Part shown: in pieces, positions 46,389 to 56,620 of the stretch
Numbering within the stretch: the stretch's first letter is position 1
Layout of the letters: the number at the start of each line of letters is the position of its first letter
DNA from: Cephalotus follicularis
Taxonomy: Eukaryota > Streptophyta > Magnoliopsida > Oxalidales > Cephalotaceae
Assembly: GCA_001972305.1 (NCBI GenBank)
Contig: BDDD01001458.1
Location: 1-64,000 of the forward strand
Length of the DNA: 64,000 nucleotides
Direction of reading: 5' to 3'
Notes under the pieces: model-generated
Seen by the model: the letters and a program-made list of their open reading frames with translations, nothing else
Database searches by the model: none
Told to the model about the DNA's origin: nothing
Translations under genes and position numbers: made by a program

Positions 46389-48147
46389 TGTTAGAGGACA
46401 GCGGAGGCTCATGGCGGAGGCTCGAGATGCATGGCCGAGGACACTCCCGCATGCCTTGTGCGCTGGGAAGGCATAATAGAGATTAACGCATGCAGAGGAC
46501 GCATGCTCGGTTCATGGTCCTTGCTTGACACTGTTGGGACCTTAAGTACATGGCAATGGCATCTCGAGCATTACATAACAGTGACAATGGTCCCATGGTA
46601 CAGTGGCATCCTCAGATGCACGTCAGTGGACAACCATGCGTGGAGAGCTCTAACAACGGTGTTGCATGCAGAGGGAGCACGCATGGGGAGCTCAGCCTTA
46701 TGGACGCGTGGCGATTATGGTGCATCCTCGGACATGCGCCAGCGGTCAGTGGAGAGCCAAGGTTGGCATGCTTTGGGTGCATGCCACGCTGGGAGATCTC
46801 AACACTGTATAACTTCGAGCATTGACAGAGGAGTTCGGCATGTGCCATGCGCGGCCGTTAGTAGTGGAGCTTGGTATCTCGATAGCTTAGGCATGGCAGT
46901 TCAGCACCGATACTCCTCGGCGCCTGCTAACCATGGGAGCTCAGACATGAGGATGCATGCTCGGGTAGCATGCACATGGAAAGCTTAGGCTCCTCGGCAC
47001 ACAGCTCCTCGGACGCCTGTCTCCTTAGTTCATGGTAATGGCACCACGGCGTCCTCAGCACAACAGTGGAAGCCATGGCGGCCATCTCGAACGCAAGCGA
47101 GGGACAGCGGGGACCTCAGTGCCTAGTATGGGCAGTGGAGAACAGTACCTAACATTCTCGCCACCTGGGCATGCTTAAAACGCATGCAACATGGGGTTTC
47201 AGGTGCATGCAGGTCAGCTCGGCACCATGTATACTTCCGATGGCATGGCACACGATGCTACACGCCTGGGATGCATTGGCAAGGGACGAAGCATACAGGG
47301 GATGCTTGCTCGACTCATGAGCATATAGTCAGGACGCGTGGAACTAGGAAGTCCAGACGCATGCATACTGCATGCTCGGATCCGACTTCAGTGTGTCAAG
47401 GCACTACAGTGGCATAAGCACAAAGAACTCCATTTTTGCATTAAGAACCTAACATACACTAGATTCAACGCCCATGAAAGGCAGAGGACCATTCTACACA
47501 GACTAATCTTAAACTCACTCGTTCATTTCACTGAATCACTCCAACAGAATATAACATTCAATAAAATAAGCATTGAGTAGGTAGTAGAACCTACCTGGAT
47601 TAGACGAGGTTGCAGCACATTATCCTTTGCTCAGCTGCTACTTCTTCAATAGCTCCTTCCTCCACTGATTCTTCTTCCTTGCTTATTCCCTGATAGTTTC
47701 TCTTGTTTCTTCACTCCCAAATCGCCAACAACCGTCTCCTTCACTCCATTCTCCTTTTTATAGGCAACCAGGGAAGACTCTAGAATTCGCCACACAATTC
47801 TATCAATTTCTTTACAACTTCGGGCTTGGAGACTTGAAGGTAGTCAACCCAATATCTCCAATTTCCTTTATACCATATTTGGCCCAACACATTTTCAGCC
47901 CAAACCATTTAATCCATAAATCGTTTCTAGGCCCAAATGCTCAATATAACTTTCTCTTCTTAATAATTAGCCCAAAATATTATTTATCCATTTAGGGTCC
48001 AAAAGGCCATTTTCTTTATTAATCCAATTTCCTCAATGTCACATAATAATCCCGATTTTTCATTCTTTTCTCCTTTAAACAATGCGGCCCAACATTCGGT
48101 CCCGTCCAACAACCATTCTTTTATATTATAAAATTCCGCGTATTACA
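46389..48147 (-). repeat. LTR H, minus-strand copy, GCATGC-rich
   Basis: On the minus strand it runs from TGTAATACGCGGAATTTTAT to CTGTCCTCTAACA. It holds a TATAAAAAGG box (47753-47762), a CAG|GTAGGTTCTACTAC donor-like site (47593-47594) and nearly 1 kb (46389-47370) crowded with GCATGC, CATGCA and CCTCGG words. Its open frames (for example 46431-46988) are due to this composition. It stands where the upstream pol of copia G would be. The flanks CTCCG and TCCAT do not match, so it may be a solo LTR with lost TSD or the 3' LTR of a larger minus-strand element. Confidence 0.65.
47593..47763 (-). promoter_or_regulatory. Core promoter and splice-donor-like site of LTR H (minus copy)
   Basis: Minus strand CCTATAAAAAGGAGAATGG, followed about 160 bases later by ATCCAG|GTAGGTTCTACTAC. 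It parallels 42671-42805. Confidence 0.5.
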
Positions 48148-48389
48148 TCCATTGTAACACCCTCGAAAGGTGGGAGCCCTTATAGGACAAACAACATATC
48201 TTATCAAAACATAGCAGAATTTAAAGCCCAATTTTATCAAAAACGTGATGGTCTGAAACATAAACTGACAGTATAACTGAAGCTAAACACAGTCTAAAAG
48301 CTTAAACATAAACCAAGAGTCATAAACTAAAACCATCATATTGTTCATGAAACAGGTCATAACATGACCATAAGACATCATAGCATAGC

Positions 48390-50800
48390 TGTCACGCCAG
48401 GACCCAGCCCGGCTGGAATCCGTCGTGCCCGCTACGAGGCCAAGCCTTCCAACAGAGACTCACATCGTAGGTTCAGCAGAACATAGTTTCAGAAAAGCAT
48501 TTTAAAACAGAAAGTTCTTCAAAACAGAAAGAAAACAGAAAAGTTTCTTGAAAAACTTGAAAATAATTTTAACTCTTAAAATTTTAGGAAAATTGGGCAT
48601 GTAGTATTCGTTTATGGGACTATGCCCCCTGTAAAGAAAAACACAATTTATAAAAACACACTCCCGAAGGAGCAAACAGTTTGTAATGGGCTCAGCCCTC
48701 AACAGACCACACTCCCGAAGGAGGAAACAGTTTATAAAATGGGCTCAGCCCTCAGCAAATCACAATTTAAAAGCAGAAAGACAAGTATGGGTTGGGCTCT
48801 GCCTCAACCATATTATCAAAAACAGAAATCTAAATAGGCTCAGCCCTTTTTAAATGAAAACAGAATATTTATATAAACATATAAGTAATGCAGAATTTAA
48901 AACATTAATGCAGTGATGCTATGCATATGTTGACTCTGGTAGCATGCCCTTTTTGGTCTCACCTCAGCAGACAGACAGACTCCAGCTGACAGAGCACAGT
49001 AGACTAACTTGTTAGAACTAAAAACAGACAACAGAGGAGAGGGTTAGTCCACAGGACTAGTGATATGGAACAAAAAGACTCAGTAGAGTATTTGCATCGC
49101 AATATAAAAAAAATCCATACATAAACGATATAAAAGTATAAAACAATTGAAACAGAATAAAAATCCAGAATCTGTTTTATAAACAGATTTAAAACCACTT
49201 AAAAGATTTATAGATCCAAAAACCGATAAATAAACAGATTATAAAACAAAAGTTAACAGAATCAGCAGAAAGTCAGATTCTTTTCTCAAAACAGATTCAC
49301 TTCCTCAGAATCTCAGATATATATATAGTATTTAACAAAGTTTAAACAGAATAAACATATAAAGATGCAATGGGTCTACTAGGTAAGGTTGACGCCTGGG
49401 CCCCGTCGGGCCGAACGTCCAGCAGAACAGAAGGGCAATGATACCGTCGTATCAAAGCATCAGAACAGAAAGTCTACCGTGTAGACAATGCCTCTCATGG
49501 GCAACAAATGCATAAGTAATACAATACCGAGGCCCCAGAGCATCAAGATATATTTAAACCGATTTCAGAAACACAGAATACAGAATCTCAGATTTTCTCA
49601 AAACAGACTTCAACAGATTTAAAGAGATACAGAGATCAGCAGAGCCGTCAAAAAGAGTTAAACAAATTCAGAAATCGTTTTCTTATCAAATACAGATATA
49701 ACCGAAAATAGCGTCATACTATGACTATAACCATGCGAGCATTTGAAAACATTAAAAGAAAGTTCAGACATTAAAACTTAAACAGATTTCAGAAATGAAC
49801 TAAAACCAAGTTCATTCAAGTAAAGAAAACAAATAAGCGAACACGTTTAAACATTCAAACATTTAAAAGCATCTCAAGATAAAAGGGTTAAAGAAAGGCG
49901 TTCCACTCACAGTACAGATGAGCGAGTCCCTCGACTGGTTGCCTCCATGGCCGACCACAAAGGCAGGATCCTCGAAAGCCGATGGAACGGAGTACAGAGC
50001 CAGAATCTCGCAGCGGAACTGGAACGGATCACATCACTGCAGAGAACGGAGTCGGAAAACTGTCCGAAATTTCTCGCCGGAGATGGCGCCGCCGTATCTG
50101 GCCGGAACGGCCGCGTTGACCGCGACTGTCCTTCGCCGGCGATTGACGTTGCCGACGTCGTCACGGGTCGAGGCCGGTGCCATTCGAACGACCGTAACGC
50201 CAGGAGTCCGAATCTGGGCTTGCCTTTCCGTGACAACCACCGGAGACGTCAGAACGATGAAGAACAGTGGCCGGGAGAGAGAAGTGCTCGCCGGGCGCAA
50301 ACGGCGCCATTGCCGGCGACGAGGCTAGGGCCGGTGTACTCGGGAGGTCACTGTGGTTCGATCGATACCCTCGCCGACATCATATCGGCACTGACGCCGA
50401 CGGCAGCAGCCAGATGGCAGAGAGAGACGGGAGAGAGGAGAGAGAAATCGAGGAGAGAGAGAGAGAGAGAAAGGCATAAAATGAGAGGGATTTGGCATTT
50501 TCCCTTTATATTTAACCAAAACAGACCGATTTGTCCAGAATTTAACCGATACGGACAGAAATTGGATATTTAGGACATGCCACTTGGGCTATTTTTCTGA
50601 ATCAGCAGTCATTTCAGAAAAACACCATTTAATTTTTGGAAAGGCAAAATCATTTCTTATGCAGAAAACAATCAGAATAAAATCATAAAAATTTAAATAA
50701 TGCCATGATGCATATCATGAATGCCAGAAAACTGATTAACAGACAGACAGAAGCCTCGTAGGCTCACAGACACAGACCGTACAAGGACACGGATGTCACA
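48390..50800 (-). mobile_element. Solo Ty3/gypsy LTR (C-related), TSD ATAGC/ATAGT
   Basis: 2411 bp, TGTCACGCCAGGACCCAGCC to ACACGGATGTCACA, between ATAGC (48385-48389) and ATAGT (50801-50805). The sequence on both sides joins as in LTR A (20340-20400). No coding domain. The left part (48590-48860) is related in reverse to LTR C (CTCCCGAAGGAG, GGGCTCAGCCCT); the GC-rich part (49910-50480) is shared with 1680-2290. Open frames of 60-210 residues on both strands in the GC-rich part are composition effects. Confidence 0.85.
50440..50510 (-). promoter_or_regulatory. TATA box and Y patch in solo gypsy LTR
   Basis: The minus strand reads GGTTAAATATAAAGGGAAAA (TATA at 50504-50510), then about 30 bases later TTTCTCTCTCTCTCTCTCCT and further CT-rich sequence. 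This fits a plant core promoter. The GC-rich leader follows, with ACT|GTGAGT at 49909-49910. Confidence 0.5.
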
Positions 50801-51959
50801 ATAGTAGGATCAATCTCCTAGATGATCCTCAACTTAGGTAAACACTCTCATCACACATTGCCCCGGTGCTCATGATAACCTGCCTCATGAAAAACAAAAC
50901 GCGGCTGAGCAAACCTCAGTACGAATATAGAATGTAAAAACCGTAAATGATAATTTAAAAGCAGTAAGATTTTAAAAGTTAACTCGAAACAGAAATCTTA
51001 AGCAATAAATAAGTTTAACATTCTTTATAAAATTGCCTCAGCATTTCGCATAAACCAAAACCATAACTTCAAAAAACATAAGCATACCTTTCAAAACATA
51101 AGGTTCCACAACTGAGCATCATAACATATCACATATCAGAAACACATAGAAGCAAGGGATTCACGACATCCACATTGCCAAATAGAATTGAAGTGTACGA
51201 CACTACACAAATAATTCCTATATCATAACATATCACATAACATATAACTAGGATCGATCCATACGCTTCTATCACAAATCCTATCCAAGAATATCACAGA
51301 GAGACGCTGTAAACTAATCACACAGTTACGGAAAGTGTTATGTCCCCGTACCAGGCCTACGACATGCCTATGGTACGCCCCATAGGTGGGTACAAAAGGC
51401 TCAGTACTTCACTACTTCAAAATATTGATTTTATTATAATCAATTTAAAACACATAAGAAATGGTTTTCCAAAACATATTCATGAATCGTTATCAAACGT
51501 TATAAACACATGCTTTCATAAACGGAAAAATCAATTCATTTAATTTCACAATAAAGAGGTGATTTCATAACACATCGTAAGCATATTATAGCTGAATTTA
51601 TAAAGTCAGAATATTTAACTCATAAAATATCAAGTGACTTTATCTTCAAAATCCAAAACATAACAGAGTCATAAACCGAAAGGCACATATTCATAAAACT
51701 GGATTTATTTCGAATAAATTTGATGTCCAAGAAGAGAATTATCTGTACCTTATGCGATCACAGAATATCTTAAGAATAGACTGATTAATTCTAACTGTCC
51801 CACGTAGCACAATAATCTATATAATATATAAAACATTCATATAATAATATGAAAATCATTGTGGGCATAAATAAGAATTATTACAGTGTTTTAAAACAGA
51901 CCTAGATTCAACGGACGGATAAACGGATAAGAAAATATGGAAACAGGAAATTACTGGAC

Positions 51960-52180
51960 AATCCAGCCGACTGATACATGACTCCAGTAGATTGTACAAA
52001 GGGTGGCAGTCGACTGTACAACATAGGCAGCCGACTACACAAACTAGAGTGCAGCCAGTCGACTGTGATAGGGGTCCAGTCAACTGTGCAAGACAAAACA
52101 GCCGACTGATTCACAAGGCAGCCAACTACTCAAGGCAAAACAATCGGCTGTTCATATAGGCAGTCGACTGTCCTGGGCGA
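51960..52180. repeat. Block of CAGTCGACTG / CAGCCGACT words in LTR B
   Basis: Ten or so copies and variants at about 20-24-base intervals, including several perfect CAGTCGACTG palindromes. Position in the LTR equals that in LTR A, so the block predates the A-B split. Confidence 0.8.
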
Positions 52181-53260
52181 CATAAAACAAGAATATGACA
52201 GTTATATGCAATTTTGCTGTAAAAACTTAGATTCCACAATACCAGAGTACTAAAAACACTTAAAAGGACTCTATATGGTGTTTAAAATAGTAACATAACA
52301 CTGAATTTAAAAGAGGTACTCAACAATGACCATCTTAAAGTGAGTGATGAACTTAAACCATTTCATACATATGCATAATCAAATTTTCTGTCCAAAAACC
52401 AGTGTCATTAATCAAAACTGGATTTACACAACTTTATCAAGATGTTTAAAGGCTTGCTAACAGACTTAGAAACAATTGATAGAACATAAAAAGGCAGGAA
52501 CCTAAAACCGAATTCTAATACCAATGTAGACATGCAAAGCAGATTTATAACAATACTAAAGAGAATAACTATCAAAGCAAAGCAACAGGCTAACCTTCAA
52601 TGGCGACAGAAGCTGTAGGATAACACAGAATTCTCAAGGCTTAAGCACGGCTGTTTCACAAAAACCAAAAGGAGAGAAAACATACGAGTTCAAGGATTGC
52701 CAAAGCCATACATAACAAAATAAAACCATACCTAAACTGAACCAGAAAGAACAAACCTGACTTGATGATCCAATTACACAGAGAGTACAACGAATTCTCA
52801 CTTGCAGGTTCGGCTATAACCTAACAAAAGAGAAAGCAATGGCAGAACACAATGAACAATGGCATACTTAAATGGAAAAGAGAAAGTAGTTTCGGCTAGG
52901 ATAAGGAATAAGGAAACAAAATCTGATTAGATAAGAAAAAAGAGAGAAAAATCAATAGATGGAATTGGAAGGTGGAGTGATTTCGGATGAGGGAGTTAAG
53001 AAAGGGAGAAGAAAATGGGATAGAGAGAGAGAAAAGAGAGAAATAAAAGAATTAGTTTAGAAATAAAAGATTTGATTATTTAATAAATTAATTAATACTG
53101 TTTTGTAATAAAATAACTTAAACATAACCCTTACCAAAACACATACCAACATACTTACGGTCACGGCTGGTATCAGTCAGGCCAACATAAAGTAGACAGG
53201 CTACAAAGCAAAATAGAGTAAAAGTCCGAAGTTATGCACACGGACAAACAGGGTATTACA

Positions 53261-53281
53261 TCCCCCCCTCCCTACTTAAAA
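53261..53281 (-). other. Polypurine tract of gypsy B
   Basis: The minus strand has TTTAAGTAGGGAGGGGGGGA directly before the LTR start TGTAATACCC. Confidence 0.8.
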
Positions 53282-54472
53282 GGGATTTCTTCCCGAAATC
53301 ATAAACATACACATACCTTAAACAAACAAGCGAGGGTATTGCTCGCGAATGTGCTTATCCAACTCCCATGTAGCTTCATGTTCAGGATGGTTCCTCCATA
53401 AAACTTTCAGAAATGGAACGGTCTTGATACGTGTAACCCGCTACTGTCAATCCAGAATAGCCTCAGCCACCTCATCACACGATAAATCCTCCCAAATACT
53501 GTCCAAAGGATAGTGGACCACATGCAGGGGATGATACTGATAACCCTTCAACAGAGACACATGGAACACATTATGAATGTGTGCTAACTACGGCGGCAAA
53601 GCTAACCGATATGCAACTGCACCCACCTTTTCCAGAACTTCAAAGGGTCCGATATATCGAGGAATCAATTTTCCCTTCAACCCAAAACGTCGAACTTATT
53701 TCCAAGCGGAAACCTTCAAGAACACACGTTCACCTACTTTGAACTCCAAATCCCTCTGATGCCTATCTGCATAACTCTTCTGTCGAGATTGAGCTGCCTT
53801 CAGTCTCTCCCTAGCTATAGTCACTTTATCAATAGTGATCTGGACTAGCTCGGGTCCCTCAATAACTCGTTCTCTGACCTCATCCCAACATGTCGGAGCT
53901 CGACACCTCCTCTAATACAAATCCTTAAACGGAGCCGTATGAATACTAGCATGCCAACTGTTGTTGTAGGAAAACTCCACCAAGCTCAGATACTCATCCC
54001 AGTTTCCAGTCCACCCCAAAGCGCAATACCTCAACATATCCTCTAAGGTCTGGATGGTCCTCTCAGACTGCCCATCTATCTGTGGATGGAAAGCTGTACT
54101 GTAATTGAGCCTCGTACCCCAAGCTTTCTGAAATCCCTTCCAAAATCGTGAAGTGAAACTAGGATCCCTATAAAAAACAATAGATACATGAGTCCCATGA
54201 AGTCTCACAATCTCCCGCTGGAAAACCTCCACCAAACGGTCCACAGAGAAATCCTCACGGATAGCCAAAAAGTGAGCCGGTTTGGTCAATCGATCCACTA
54301 CAACCCAAATATCATTATTCCTTTTGAAAGTTCTCGGCAGACCCGTAACAAAATCCATCGCTATGCTCTCCCATTTCCATACTAGAACCTCCAATGGCTG
54401 TAACAATCCACTAGCACGCTAGTGTTTGATCTTGACCTGCTGACAGACCAAACACTTCCCAACATACTCAGC
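53282..54472 (-). pseudogene. Gypsy B integrase core and chromodomain region
   Basis: The minus strand shows the integrase core MDFVTGLPRTFKRNNDIW, DRLTKPAHFLAIRE, RDPSFTSRFWKGFQKAWG and DGQSERTIQTLEDMLR with the D-D-E residues in place (53912-54406), the C-terminal SH3-like part (about 53640-53760) and the chromodomain-like tail VLWRNHPEHEATWELD (about 53340-53410). The zinc-binding part continues at 62006 beyond copia F. Broken in a few places. Confidence 0.87.
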
Positions 54473-56606
54473 TGTTAGATATAGTGACCCGACAAGCCAT
54501 TAGATGGGTTGTCATATTATATCTTGCCATGTATGTAACAATCTTATTCTTATGTATATATGATGCGCGCTAAATTTGTTATGGCTATATCACTTGTATT
54601 TTATCACATAGTTGAAGTAGCTTAATTATTACCTACTTATACTATTGATGCCCCTGACATAAGGTTGGATGCCTTGCATGAAGGCTGTGAGACTGGTTAC
54701 CTTATTCCTTATGTCAAACTTGTTCCAAGTCATAGGTTCACTTTATGGGCATTAGTGAACCGGATAGACTTGCGCGTATGTTGTCTGCTCATGGAATCGG
54801 GGGATGGATTCTCTCACTACCATATGTGTTGGACACTAGGGCAAATACGGGGTACGCGCTGGGAGTGTGTACACTGAACAGGACCCGCGTAGGAGACACT
54901 GTTTGGATAGTCGCTATTCTCGTGTCAGTAGTGACTCCTACTTGTTGCGGTTGTGTATAAGTGATTATCACTTAGCGAGTTCTTTAACTCGTCTGATCCT
55001 TAGACCTGAGCGACTACTCTATATTGTATGGAGACGGTTATGCTTTGATCTCCACCTTACCCAGTTCTTACGCAGGGCTGGCAATCGGGTGGTCTTTAGG
55101 TATGATCGAATCTATAAGAATATAAGTGAGTGCGCAGTAAGGGATTGTCACACCTGAGCGAAGGTGATCTACTCTATACTATGGACTTATGAAATCCTTG
55201 GCCAAGGTTGAGGTAGACTGGAAATTAGATTTCCGGAGAGTTTACCAAAGGTCCTAGTAATGATCAGATATTTTAGCCTTTGAGGTACTATCTAGGGTTG
55301 ACACATATCCTTACCCTAGACCTCAATCAGGGCCAAGCATGATAAGGTATTATAGTACACGCGAACCGACGACTTAGAAAATCTTTGGTTATTGAGGTGT
55401 GGGAAAATTAATTAGATTAATTTTTCCATATGGATAATATTTGGATATTATTCCAATAGCATTTAAATTGGTCGAGGACCATTTAGAATGGCTAAACCGG
55501 ACCCAAGGGGTATTTTGATAACACCTCTCTGATAACTAAGATTTTAAAGGGTCCCTGCCTTATAATGATTAGATCTTTAATATGTTGGACATATTAAGTC
55601 TTGGTGTTGAATATCGGTTGCGTGGATTTTACATTTTGCGGAAACACATATGTTTGATCTTACTTAACCAATATTCGAAGGATACATGAAATCACTAAAA
55701 GAGTTAGACTCTTTATGCTTCACTGGCCAAAAGGCGTCGATATCTTTTAGAAAGACGTCGATGATTTTCTTTGATAAAGACGTCGATGTCTTTTAGAAAG
55801 CATCGATGTGCTTTAGTGCCACATTGCATAGGCGTCGACGTCTTTTAGAAGGAGTCGACGTCTTTGAGCAGAACGTGCAACCAGTGCACGATCTCACTTC
55901 ATGGGCACTACTTCTCTCACATCCTTAGCCGGTTTCTCTTGATTTTACATGTTATGGAAATGTGAAAATCATGGCTTCGGACTCCCAGGGAGTGAAGGCC
56001 ATGATCCTAAGTGAATGGGAGATTGGGAGAGAGAAATTGAGGATGGTATTAGAGCATTTCTGCAGAAAATGAAAATAGAGAGTTGAGACATATTTTGCTG
56101 GGCAATTTGACCTCGAATTCTTCTCTGCAAGTGTGTTTTCCTTCATTTTATAAACACAAAGCAAAGGCTTATCTAGGGTGGATTGATTATTGACTTCATT
56201 GGTCATAATCAATACTCCTTTTCTAAGCTAAGTGAGAGAGAGTGTGTGTTCATACAATTTGTGATTGCTGGTTGGATTGCTTGTTGTTCCTGAGGCTTGG
56301 AGAACATCAAGGGAATCTACTCAAGCTTGTAGCGGCAAACAAAGAAGGAGCCTTCACCCATTGGTATAACCTTTGGTCCCTCTTCTTCTTGCTATGCTTG
56401 TGTGTCACCATTGTGTGCAATGGTGACACCAATTCAATTCTGTTGATGCTGTGGTGATCCATGTGATCTGTGGACGTGTCAATATGGACTAGTTTTGTTT
56501 TATAGGGTGTTATTCCGCTGCCATGATTGTTGTTTAAAATTATATTCTACACCCTTACACCCTTTGTCCATTTTGACATTGGTTTCAGTTTTGTCCGATT
56601 CCAACA
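54473..56606 (+). repeat. 5' LTR of copia F
   Basis: 2134 bp, TGTTAGATATAGTGACCCGA to GTCCGATTCCAACA. It carries a cluster of GACGTCGA words (55731-55870), a stem-loop (56182-56213) and the CCTGAGGCTTGGAGAACATC block. Open frames near 54665-55157 recur in the 3' LTR because the LTRs are copies; they are not genes. The LTR family is also represented at 1-674, 3396-5530, 8917-11364 and, more distantly, 43484-45024. Confidence 0.92.
55731..55870. repeat. Cluster of GACGTCGA words in LTR F
   Basis: Six to seven copies or variants of GACGTCGATGTCTTTTAGAA, GGCGTCGACGTC and AGTCGACGTC at intervals of 20-40 bases. GACGTC is the C-box form of the ACGT core bound by plant bZIP factors, and GACGTCGACGTC is a perfect palindrome. 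A second cluster lies in the leader at 56907-57150. Confidence 0.8.
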
Positions 56607-56607
56607 G

Positions 56608-56620
56608 TGGTATCAGAGCA
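56608..56620 (+). other. Primer-binding site of copia F
   Basis: TGGTATCAGAGCA, one base inside the 5' LTR, complementary to the 3' end of initiator tRNA-Met. Confidence 0.92.

Larger units (their letters stand above)
48153..53260 (-). repeat. 3' LTR of gypsy B, carrying a solo LTR
   Basis: TGTAACACCCTCGAAAGGTG to GGACAAACAGGGTATTACA on the plus strand. Removing the solo LTR 48390-50800 leaves about 2.7 kb that follows LTR A block by block (GCGGCTGAGCAAACCTCAGT at 50901, CCCATAGGTGGGTAC at 51389). It contains a CAGTCGACTG word block (51960-52180), a CT-rich minus-strand segment near 52970-53050 and a CAG|GTTTGT donor-like site (52755-52756). Confidence 0.87.

Noticed and set aside
46431-46988. 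185-residue open frame in the plus strand
   Set aside because: It is produced by GCATGC-rich LTR H sequence, and an overlapping frame is open too; no domain is visible.
42183-48147. Long inverted repeat as terminal repeats of a Mutator-like DNA transposon
   Set aside because: Each arm has an LTR-type TGTAATAC end, a TATA box and LTR features; the arms differ in length, no 9-bp duplication is seen, and the content is copia sequence.
49907-50573. Frames of up to 208 residues on both strands
   Set aside because: They lie in the GC-rich leader region of a solo LTR with a TATA box and Y patch next to it; no domain is recognised.
54665-55157. Frames repeated almost identically near 54745-55157 and 60866-61278
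   Set aside because: They are conserved only because the two LTRs of copia F are copies; similar DNA in solo LTRs does not keep the frame.
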